Source of the DNA: an uncultured Dorea sp.
GTDB taxonomy: Bacteria; Bacillota; Clostridia; Lachnospirales; Lachnospiraceae
Length of the DNA stretch: 64,000 nt
NCBI GenBank assembly: GCA_910578455.1
Contig: CAJTQA010000009.1
Coordinates: forward strand, 1-64,000
Direction: 5' to 3'
Notes under the pieces: generated by a model
What the model was told of the DNA's origin: nothing
Database searches by the model: none
What the model saw: only the letters and a program-made list of their open reading frames with translations
Part shown: positions 42,479-50,455 of the stretch, piece after piece
Layout of the letters: each line of letters starts with the position of its first letter
Numbering within the stretch: position 1 is the first letter of the stretch
Translations under genes and position numbers: made by a program

Positions 42479-44752
42479 ATGAGTGTTTTGAGTGTGTATG
42501 ATGCTTTGAATGACAGGCAGAGGGAGGCGGTTTTCCACACGGAGGGGCCTCTCCTCATCCTGGCGGGGGCCGGTTCCGGGAAGACCAGGGTCCTGACCCA
42601 CAGGATTGCGTACCTGATTGACGAGAAGGGGGTGAACCCCTGGAATATCCTTGCGATTACGTTTACAAACAAGGCCGCGGGGGAGATGCGGGAGCGGGTG
42701 GACAGGATGGTTGGATTTGGCGCGGAGAGCATCTGGGTCAGCACGTTCCATTCGATGTGCGTGCGGATTCTGAGGCGGCATATCGCGCTTTTGGGGTATG
42801 ACACCAATTTTACGATCTATGATACGGACGACCAGAAGACGCTGATGAAGGACATCTGCAAACTCCTTCAGATCGATACGAAACAGTATCGGGAGCGTGC
42901 TCTTCTGGCGGCTATTTCCCACGCGAAGGAAGAGATGGTGACGCCGGAGGAGTTCCGGCTGAACGCGGGGGGAGATTTTGGCATGCTGAAGATTGCCGAC
43001 GTATACGGCGAATATGAAAAGCAGCTGCGTGCCAATAATGCCCTTGACTTTGACGATCTCCTGCTCAGGACGGTTCAGCTTTTCCAGATCCACAGGGATG
43101 TGCTTGAAAACTATCAGGAGCGTTTCCGCTATATCATGGTAGATGAGTACCAGGATACGAATACGGTGCAGTTCGAGCTTGTGCGCCTGCTGGCGTCAAA
43201 GCTCAGGAATCTATGCGTGGTGGGGGATGATGACCAGTCCATCTATAAATTCCGTGGGGCGAATATTAAGAACATCCTGAATTTTGAACAGTTTTTCGAT
43301 AATGCAAAGGTGATAAAGCTTGAGCAGAATTACCGCTCTACCAGCAACATTTTAAATGCCGCCAATGCGGTCATCAGCAACAATAAAGGGAGAAAGGATA
43401 AATCTCTCTGGACGGACAACGGAATCGGGGAAAAGCTTATGCTCCGGCAGTTTGACACCGGATATGACGAGGCAGAGTATGTGGTGTCCGATATCCGGGA
43501 AAACGTCCGGAAAGGGGAGCGCGCTTACAATGACCATGCGGTGCTGTACCGTACCAACGCCCAGTCGCGGATGTTTGAGGAGAAATTTGTGACGGCTAAT
43601 ATTCCTTATAAGATTGTGGGCGGCGTTAACTTTTATGCCAGAAGGGAGATTAAGGATCTGCTGTCTTATCTGAAGACGGTGGACAATGGGAAGGACGACT
43701 TGGCGGTCCGCAGGATCATGAACGTGCCGAAAAGGGGAATCGGGCTTACAAGCATCAACCGGGTGCAGGAGTATGCCGCATCCCGCGAAATCGGCATCTA
43801 TGAGGCGTTGAGGAGCGTGGATCTGATTCCGGACATCGGAAGGGGGGCGGCAAAACTAGAATCGTTTGCGGCTCTCATCGAGCATTTCAAGGCGGATGCG
43901 GAGGATATGTGCCCTTCGGACCTGCTGAGGGAGATCATTGAGGAGACCGGGTACATAGAAAGCCTTGAGGCGGAGGACTCCGAGGAGGCGGCAGGGCGGA
44001 TTGAGAATATCGACGAACTTATAAGCAAGCTGTCTGCATATGAGGAGACGTGCGAGGAGCATGACGAGCCGGCGACCTTAAGCGGATTTTTGGAAGAGGT
44101 GGCACTGGTGGCGGATATCGACAGCCTGGACGAGAGCACTGACTATGTGGTGCTGATGACCCTGCACAGCGCAAAGGGCCTGGAGTTTCCCCATGTATAT
44201 CTGGCAGGGATGGAGGACGGGCTGTTTCCGAGCTATATGTCCATCACGGCGGACGATCCGGATGAGGTGGAAGAGGAAAGGCGGCTCTGCTATGTGGGGA
44301 TTACAAGGGCACAGGAGAATCTTACGCTTACCTGCGCGAAGAGGCGCATGGTAAGGGGAGAGACGCAGTATAACCGGATGTCCAGGTTCCTGATGGAGAT
44401 TCCGATGGAGCTTGTCACGACAGGGGAAATCTTTAAGAGAGAGGCGGAGCGCGAGGAAGAAAAACGCATGCGTCTGGAGGGGGCAGGGCAGACTGCCTAC
44501 AGGCAGGCGAAAGAAACCTTTAAAGCACAGGCATTTTCGGCGGCAAAGCCGGTCAGGCAGTTTGGCAAAGCGTCCGGCGGGAGCCTTTCATATGGTGTCG
44601 GAGACAGGGTGCGTCATATAAAGTTCGGGGAGGGAACGGTAAAAAGCATTGTGGAAGGAGGCCGTGACTATGAAGTGGCGGTGGACTTCGACAAAGCCGG
44701 GATAAAGAAAATGTTTGCGGGATTTGCAAAGCTTGAGAGAATAGAACGATGA
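42479..44752 (+). CDS. pcrA: PcrA/UvrD ATP-dependent DNA helicase
   Basis: About 757 residues. 3'-5' helicase in replication restart and repair. Motifs: LNDRQREAVFHTEGPLLILAGAG, AGAGSGKTRV, VDEYQDTN, VVGDDDQSIYKFRGA, TLHSAKGLEFPHV and YVGITRAQENL. The C-terminus carries the PcrA Tudor-like segment (GDRVRHIKFGEGTVKSI). Start uncertain: ATG 42479 is given, but AAAGGA is only one base away; TTG 42488, ten bases from it, would give MSVYDALNDRQ, close to the family start. Confidence 0.95.
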   Translation: MSVLSVYDALNDRQREAVFHTEGPLLILAGAGSGKTRVLTHRIAYLIDEKGVNPWNILAITFTNKAAGEMRERVDRMVGFGAESIWVSTFHSMCVRILRRHIALLGYDTNFTIYDTDDQKTLMKDICKLLQIDTKQYRERALLAAISHAKEEMVTPEEFRLNAGGDFGMLKIADVYGEYEKQLRANNALDFDDLLLRTVQLFQIHRDVLENYQERFRYIMVDEYQDTNTVQFELVRLLASKLRNLCVVGDDDQSIYKFRGANIKNILNFEQFFDNAKVIKLEQNYRSTSNILNAANAVISNNKGRKDKSLWTDNGIGEKLMLRQFDTGYDEAEYVVSDIRENVRKGERAYNDHAVLYRTNAQSRMFEEKFVTANIPYKIVGGVNFYARREIKDLLSYLKTVDNGKDDLAVRRIMNVPKRGIGLTSINRVQEYAASREIGIYEALRSVDLIPDIGRGAAKLESFAALIEHFKADAEDMCPSDLLREIIEETGYIESLEAEDSEEAAGRIENIDELISKLSAYEETCEEHDEPATLSGFLEEVALVADIDSLDESTDYVVLMTLHSAKGLEFPHVYLAGMEDGLFPSYMSITADDPDEVEEERRLCYVGITRAQENLTLTCAKRRMVRGETQYNRMSRFLMEIPMELVTTGEIFKREAEREEEKRMRLEGAGQTAYRQAKETFKAQAFSAAKPVRQFGKASGGSLSYGVGDRVRHIKFGEGTVKSIVEGGRDYEVAVDFDKAGIKKMFAGFAKLERIER

Positions 44753-44808
44753 CAATCTCTGCGTACAGGGAGGAATGAAAGGGCAAGGAAGAAAGAGGAG
44801 GGTTCGGA

Positions 44809-45621
44809 ATGAGGAGATCAATAAAAGAAAAAAGGATCAGCAGCCTGATCGGATATCTGAAGAACGAGAACGACGGGTATGCGTCTCTGAGAGAGCCGGC
44901 GGATTGTTTTGAAAAGAAGATGCTCCTCAGAAGCCTTATGAACGTGCGGTGGCCGGGAGCCGCCCCGGAAGAGTATATAAAGGAGCAGGATGCCTTTCTG
45001 AAAGAAGAGCTTGCCGCAAAGGGAATCGTGGCTGTGCCGGACATCCCGGCAGCATCGGATGAATACCCGTGTACGGGGATTAAGAACGCAGACCGCATGT
45101 CTATCTGGCAGGGGGATATCACAAGGCTTGCCGCAGACGGCATAGTAAATGCGGCAAACAGCCAGATGCTGGGATGCTTTGTTCCCTGCCACGGATGTAT
45201 TGACAATGCAATCCATTCGGCGGCGGGAATCCAGCTCAGAAATGAGTGCGCGGAGATCATGGAACGGCAGGGCCGTGAGGAGCCGGTGGGGAGGGCTAAG
45301 ATTACAAAAGGGTACAACCTCCCGGCGAAATATGTCCTGCATACAGTGGGCCCTACTGTGGGATTGAATGTTACGGAAAAGCAGAAAGAAGAGTTAAGGT
45401 CCTGCTATATAAGCTGCCTGATCCTTGCGGAGAAAGAGGGGCTTAAGACTTTGGCTTTCTGCTGCATCTCCACAGGGGAGTTCCATTTTCCTAACAAGCT
45501 TGCGGCGCAGATTGCAGTAGATGCAGTAGACCGTTATCTTACCAGGTCAAAGCTTGAGAGGGTGATCTTTAATGTGTTTAAGGATGAAGATTTGAACCTG
45601 TATAGGAAACTGATGCAGTGA
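44809..45621 (+). CDS. Zinc-containing macrodomain ADP-ribosyl hydrolase
   Basis: 270 residues. An N-terminal helical extension of about 90 residues, then a macrodomain: MSIWQGDITRLAADGIVNAAN, the zinc motif GCFVPCHGCIDNAIH with Cys-His-Cys ligands, VLHTVGPTV and CISTGEFHFPNKLAA. Zinc macrodomains of bacteria and fungi remove mono-ADP-ribose from proteins; in some pathogens they pair with SirTM sirtuins, not seen here. RBS GAGGAGGG precedes ATG 44809. It follows pcrA by 56 bases. Confidence 0.92.
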   Translation: MRRSIKEKRISSLIGYLKNENDGYASLREPADCFEKKMLLRSLMNVRWPGAAPEEYIKEQDAFLKEELAAKGIVAVPDIPAASDEYPCTGIKNADRMSIWQGDITRLAADGIVNAANSQMLGCFVPCHGCIDNAIHSAAGIQLRNECAEIMERQGREEPVGRAKITKGYNLPAKYVLHTVGPTVGLNVTEKQKEELRSCYISCLILAEKEGLKTLAFCCISTGEFHFPNKLAAQIAVDAVDRYLTRSKLERVIFNVFKDEDLNLYRKLMQ

Positions 45622-45640
45622 CATGGTGCTGAAACAATGC

Positions 45641-45684
45641 GATGCCGCAGGGCGCAAAGGGATTTGCAGCCTTGCGGCATCTTT
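45641..45684. terminator. Terminator between the macrodomain and CoA-disulfide reductase genes
   Basis: GATGCCGCA (45641-45649) pairs with TGCGGCATC (45673-45681), with an inner GCAAA/TTTGC pairing, followed by CTTTATG. It sits between converging genes and can act on either strand. Confidence 0.65.
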
Positions 45685-45702
45685 ATGATTGGAAGAAAAA
45701 AA

Positions 45703-47397
45703 TCATCTGCCGTCCATGCCGCAGCCTGTAGAGGTTTCAATCAGGCAGCGGTCATTTGTAACGGAGTCATAAAGGCGGAAACCGCCGGAAAAATTATAGC
45801 AGTCATAGCCGTTTCCGGACAAGATCCGGCAGGCGATGTAGCTGCGGAGCCCGCTCTGGCAGATGACATAGACAGGTTTCTCGATGTCAAGCTCCTGTAA
45901 GCGTTCCCTGAGGCTGTCGACCGGGATATTCACAAAGCCATCAATATGTCCGAGGGCATATTCATAGGGCGTACGGGAATCCAGCAGCGTAACGCTTCCG
46001 TCACGGGGGAGGCATTTTACATCTTCCGTGTGGAATTGTTTTAAAATGCCTTTCGAGATGTTGTCAATCATAAAGCCTGCCATATTGACAGGGTCTTTGG
46101 CAGAAGAATAAGGCGGGGCGTAGGCAAGGTCAAGCTCTTTGAGCGCCGTTGCCTTTAACCCGGCATGGATGGCGGCAGAAAGTACGTCGATACGCTTGTC
46201 AACGCCATCGTAGCCGATGATCTGCGCTCCCAGGAGGCGGAAAGTGCCTTTTTCAAAGATAACTTTCATCGTCATCAGTTTCCCTCCGGGATAATAGCCC
46301 GCATGGTTCATGGGGGAGAGGTATACTTTATCTGTTTCGAGGCCGGCTGCTTTTGCGTTCTTTTCATTTGTTCCGGTGACCGCCGCCGTGATGCCAAATA
46401 TTTTAATGACGGAACTTCCCTGGGAGCCGTGATAATGGCTGGCATGACCGCAGATGTTGTCTGCGGCGATACGCCCCTGCTTGTTTGCCGGGCCTGCCAG
46501 TGAGATCAGTGCGTCCTGTCCGGTGACAGAATGCTTTACCTGTACGGCATCGCCTACGGCATAGATGCCGGGCGCGGAAGTCTCCATCTGGTCATTTACC
46601 AGGATGCTTCCCTTAATGCCGAGTTCCAGCCCGGCAGCCTTTGCAAGGCCGGTATCCGGAGTGACACCGATAGCCAGTACGACCATATCGGCGTGAAGAG
46701 GGGGCCTGTCTTTAAGCAATACGTTCACCCCGCCGTTTTCTTCCTCGAAACCTTCTACAGTATATCCGAGGGCCAGCTTTACGCCGTGCCTTTTTACCTC
46801 GCTGTGGATAAAGGAAGCCATATCGGGGTCAAAAGGATTCATTAGCTGTCTCGGACGTTGGACGATGGTGACGTCCATGCCCAGTTCCCTGAGATTTTCC
46901 GCAAGTTCAAGGCCGATAAATCCGCCGCCTGCCAGGATGGCGGATTTTGGATTTTTTTCGGAGATGTATTTCTTGATGCGGAAGGTGTCTTCCACAGTTC
47001 TCAATGTAAACATATTCTGAATGCCGACGCCGGGGAGACCTGGCTGGGTCGGCTTTGCCCCGGGAGAAAGAATGAGCCTGTCATAGCTCTCGCTGAAGGT
47101 TTCGCCGGTTTCCAGATTCCGGACAGAGACGCTTTTTCCCTCCGGATGGATGGCGGTGACTTCATGACGTACTTTCACATTTACCCGAAAACGAGAGAAA
47201 AAATTTTCAGGAGTCTGAAGGGTGAGCTCTTCCGGATCTTCTATGATGCCGCCAATATAATAAGGGAGGCCGCAGTTTGCATAGGAAATATATCCGGAAC
47301 GTTCAAATATGATGATTTCTGCATGTTCATCCAACCGGCGGATTCTGGCTGCCGCAGTGGCTCCGCCTGCCACTCCGCCTATAATTACTATTTTCAT
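45703..47397 (-). CDS. CoA-disulfide reductase with C-terminal rhodanese domain
   Basis: 564 residues. FAD motif IIGGVAGGATAAARIRRL, redox Cys42 in SYANCGLPY as in CoADR and related NADH-dependent reductases, NAD-binding ILAGGGFIGLELAENL, and a C-terminal rhodanese domain (about 465-564) with active Cys513 in CQSGLRS. The CoADR-RHD type reduces CoA disulfide, persulfides or polysulfides and guards anaerobes against oxidants. ATG 47397 starts at the family N-terminus. Monocistronic; divergent from the receiver gene at 47610. Confidence 0.93.
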   Translation of the reverse strand: MKIVIIGGVAGGATAAARIRRLDEHAEIIIFERSGYISYANCGLPYYIGGIIEDPEELTLQTPENFFSRFRVNVKVRHEVTAIHPEGKSVSVRNLETGETFSESYDRLILSPGAKPTQPGLPGVGIQNMFTLRTVEDTFRIKKYISEKNPKSAILAGGGFIGLELAENLRELGMDVTIVQRPRQLMNPFDPDMASFIHSEVKRHGVKLALGYTVEGFEEENGGVNVLLKDRPPLHADMVVLAIGVTPDTGLAKAAGLELGIKGSILVNDQMETSAPGIYAVGDAVQVKHSVTGQDALISLAGPANKQGRIAADNICGHASHYHGSQGSSVIKIFGITAAVTGTNEKNAKAAGLETDKVYLSPMNHAGYYPGGKLMTMKVIFEKGTFRLLGAQIIGYDGVDKRIDVLSAAIHAGLKATALKELDLAYAPPYSSAKDPVNMAGFMIDNISKGILKQFHTEDVKCLPRDGSVTLLDSRTPYEYALGHIDGFVNIPVDSLRERLQELDIEKPVYVICQSGLRSYIACRILSGNGYDCYNFSGGFRLYDSVTNDRCLIETSTGCGMDGR

Positions 47398-47609
47398 GAT
47401 GGTATTCTGCCTTTCCGAAATTTTTGTAAACTAAGGATAACAGGCTTGGGAAAGAAAGTCTGTGACAAAGTCACTTTTCAAATGAGTTGTTTTTTGCGGA
47501 CAGAATGGGGTTTCCAAGTGGTTTTTGACTTGATTTTATTTCTCTGTTGTTTTAGAATATACTTTACGGAGATTTTGAAAATCTCAAGGAGCGAACAGGA
47601 GGCAGATGT

Positions 47610-47969
47610 ATGCAGAAACGTATTTTAGTGGTAGATGACGACACGATGAACTTGATGAGAACTAAGATGATCCTGGAGAAGTATTATGAGATATCTCTCG
47701 CGGATTCAGGGGAGAAGGCATTGTATGTCCTTAGAAATGAGAAGATTGACCTGGTTCTTCTCGACATTGCGATGCCGAAGATGAATGGCATCGAGACATT
47801 TGAGCGCATGAAAGAGAGTTCTGTGGATATTCCGGTGATCTTCCTTACGGCATCGGGGCATGAGGATGACGTGATGAGCGCGATCAGGCTGGGGGCAGTT
47901 AATTATCTGAAAAAACCGTTCCAGCCGCAGGAGCTTTTAAAACGGGTTGCAAAGGAGTTTGAGGAGTAA
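47610..47969 (+). CDS. Stand-alone CheY-like receiver protein
   Basis: 119 residues, one receiver domain and nothing else: RILVVDDDTMNLM (acidic pocket), VLLDIAMPKMNG with phospho-acceptor Asp near residue 54, FLTASG (Thr) and LKKPFQP (Lys). No DNA-binding output. GGAGG stands upstream of ATG 47610. Its stop overlaps the next gene start by one base, so it is coupled to the hybrid kinase and probably shuttles phosphate or is an end acceptor. Confidence 0.92.
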   Translation: MQKRILVVDDDTMNLMRTKMILEKYYEISLADSGEKALYVLRNEKIDLVLLDIAMPKMNGIETFERMKESSVDIPVIFLTASGHEDDVMSAIRLGAVNYLKKPFQPQELLKRVAKEFEE

Positions 47970-50422
47970 TGAGGACGGAGGGGCAGACGAGCAAATATCT
48001 GCTTTTGGCCAGCATTGTCAGCGTGTTCAGCGTGATGCTGGCTCTGATTACGGTGGCCATGTCGTGGGAGATATGGATGATTCCGCTGATTGTGTTTGCC
48101 GTGTTCGGCGTGTGGTGCCTTCACATCGGAAAGATCGGTTCTCAGTCGCATTATGAGAATCTGTGTGCCGGAGTGATAATGTTTGAGTTTTTCTTTTTCG
48201 GGGTGCATGCAGAGAGTTTCTTTGACCTTCCTGCCGTGGTCTGCATCATGATTCTTGTCTTTTCCATGCTGGACAGCAAGAGTCTGGTGTATATGACGGT
48301 GTCTTTGTATGCGCTTCAGCTTTTGTATCATATTTTTATCCTGCACACATTTACGGCCGATATAGGAATACAGGATGTGATACGGCTGATGATTGGATGC
48401 ATGGTGGCAGTCGGCGCTGCGGCGATTGCCAGGTATCGGATCAACAGAAGGCTGGAGGCGCGGCAGAGATATGAAAAAGTTGCGGAGCAGCTTGAGATTG
48501 TAGGGCGGCAGAACGCAGATTTCCTGTCCAATGTGTCCCATGAACTGCGGACGCCTATCAATATGGTGATAGGCCTCAGCGAGGTGGCGTTTGAAAAAAG
48601 CATGTCCGCTGAAGTGAGGGAAGACATACATTCCATACAGATGGCAGGAAAGCGTCTTTCCAGCCAGATTAATAATATCCTTGATTACACGGAGATTGTG
48701 GAGGGGACCCTGACGCCGGCAAAAGAAGAATACATGATCACGTCGGTGCTGAATGATGTGATCACAATGTCGTCGGCACACAGCGGGAGGCAGCTTGAGA
48801 TTGTGTTTGACATGGATCTTAAGATGCCTTCAACCCTTATCGGGGATGCGGAAAAGCTTTCCCATGTTTTTAAGATACTGCTGGAAAATTCCATTAAGTT
48901 TACGGAAGAAGGAGGCATCTATGTCTGCGTTGACTTCCGCCGGGAGAGCTACGGGGTCAATCTTGTAATAGATGTGTATGATACGGGCATTGGCATGACA
49001 GAATCCCAGATTACGCAGATTTATGATGAGTTTTACCAGGTGGAGACCGGGAGCACCCGTTTTTCCAGCGGCCTGGGGCTTGGGATTCCCATTGCCAGGG
49101 GCCTGCTCCATGCCATGGGCGGTTTCATCCATTTTGACAGTAATGGGCAGAGGGGGCTGCATGCCCATATAACACTGCCGCAGGGAGTGGCGGACGATGA
49201 GCCGTGCATGTCGGTGGTGAATGCGGAAAAGCTTTGCATTGCATGTTATTTCCGGCCGGATAAATACAATTGTGACGAGATAAAAGAGTATTATGACAGG
49301 CTGATCTTCCATCTGATGGAAGGACTGGGGCTTGAAGGATATCAGGCGCACAACTTTGAAGGGCTGCAGAAATTGCTCCGCAGCTACAAGCTGACCCACG
49401 TGTTCATCACCCAGGGAGAATATGAGGAGAACCGTACATATTATGAAGAGCTGGCAGAGACGCTGCGGGTTGTAGTAATTGCGGAGCGGGATTATATGCT
49501 GAGCAGGAACAGTAGGCTGCTTATGCTTCGCAAGCCGTTCTTTGCCCTTTCCGTTGTAAACCTTTTAAACGGCGAAGTGAAGGAAAACGTGTTCGAGGAG
49601 GCGCAGAATGCAGGGCGGAGACCGTTTTACTGCGCGGGCGTGCATGCCCTTGCCGTCGATGACGAAGAGATGAACCTTGTGGTGGCGAAAGGCGTCCTGG
49701 GGAGCTACGGCATAGAGGTGGATACATGCCTGAGCGGAAAAGAAGCGATTGAGATATGTACTAATACGCCGTATGACATCATCTTCCTTGATCATATGAT
49801 GCCAGGGTTTGACGGCGTGGAGACGCTAAGGCGCATCCGGCAGATTCACGGCGGAGTGTATCAGGATCTGCCTGTGATTGCCCTGACGGCCAATACGATC
49901 AGCGGGGCCAGGGAGATGTTCAGGAACGAAGGATTTACGGAATTTATACCGAAACCGATAGAGAGGACGACTCTGGAGCGTGTTCTTAGGAGAGTCCTGC
50001 CGAGGGAATTCATGCGGTACGGCGAGGAGCCTGTAGCCGAGGATGTCGTGCCTGAGCCGGAGGAGCCGTTCAATCCTTTTGACGTTCTGTCAGAAGTGGG
50101 CATTAATTCTAAGATTGGCCTTGATTACTGTTGCGGGGACGAGGACTTTTACCTGGAGATGCTTAGGATGTTCTATGGCCAGAGCGTAGAAAAAAGGGAA
50201 GAGATCATCTCCCTTTATGAGGATGAGAATTGGGAGGATTATGCTGTGAAAGTCCATGCGCTCAAGAGTACGTCGCTGACCATAGGGGCGGAAGAGCTTT
50301 CTGAGCGCGCAAAGGCGCTGGAACAGGCGGGAAAGAAAGAAGATGTGGCATTTATCCGCGAAAACCATGCAGAGCTTGTGCGTATGCATGAGGAAGTCTG
50401 CAGAAGCATTGCCGGATTATAG
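47969..50422 (+). CDS. Membrane hybrid histidine kinase with pseudo-receiver, receiver and HPt
   Basis: 817 residues. Five or six membrane segments to about residue 155; HisKA with His191 (SNVSHELRTPINMV); ATPase domain (ENSIKFTEEGG, DTGIGM, SSGLGLGIPIARG) to about 405; a region 418-535 with receiver-like length and pattern but no phospho-site; a receiver with Asp608 (FLDHMMPGFDG) and Lys in PKPIE; and an HPt domain with His763 (KVHALKSTS). All phosphorelay parts are therefore in one protein. Starts at the receiver gene's stop; the DegV-fused kinase follows 33 bases later. Confidence 0.93.
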   Translation: MRTEGQTSKYLLLASIVSVFSVMLALITVAMSWEIWMIPLIVFAVFGVWCLHIGKIGSQSHYENLCAGVIMFEFFFFGVHAESFFDLPAVVCIMILVFSMLDSKSLVYMTVSLYALQLLYHIFILHTFTADIGIQDVIRLMIGCMVAVGAAAIARYRINRRLEARQRYEKVAEQLEIVGRQNADFLSNVSHELRTPINMVIGLSEVAFEKSMSAEVREDIHSIQMAGKRLSSQINNILDYTEIVEGTLTPAKEEYMITSVLNDVITMSSAHSGRQLEIVFDMDLKMPSTLIGDAEKLSHVFKILLENSIKFTEEGGIYVCVDFRRESYGVNLVIDVYDTGIGMTESQITQIYDEFYQVETGSTRFSSGLGLGIPIARGLLHAMGGFIHFDSNGQRGLHAHITLPQGVADDEPCMSVVNAEKLCIACYFRPDKYNCDEIKEYYDRLIFHLMEGLGLEGYQAHNFEGLQKLLRSYKLTHVFITQGEYEENRTYYEELAETLRVVVIAERDYMLSRNSRLLMLRKPFFALSVVNLLNGEVKENVFEEAQNAGRRPFYCAGVHALAVDDEEMNLVVAKGVLGSYGIEVDTCLSGKEAIEICTNTPYDIIFLDHMMPGFDGVETLRRIRQIHGGVYQDLPVIALTANTISGAREMFRNEGFTEFIPKPIERTTLERVLRRVLPREFMRYGEEPVAEDVVPEPEEPFNPFDVLSEVGINSKIGLDYCCGDEDFYLEMLRMFYGQSVEKREEIISLYEDENWEDYAVKVHALKSTSLTIGAEELSERAKALEQAGKKEDVAFIRENHAELVRMHEEVCRSIAGL

Positions 50423-50455
50423 GCTGCTTTGCATCTTGAGAGGAGGAGACATTGA

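Noticed and set aside
46858..47628. 256-codon plus-strand frame opposite CoA-disulfide reductase
   Set aside because: Shadow frame; the minus strand encodes intact FAD, Cys42 and rhodanese motifs.
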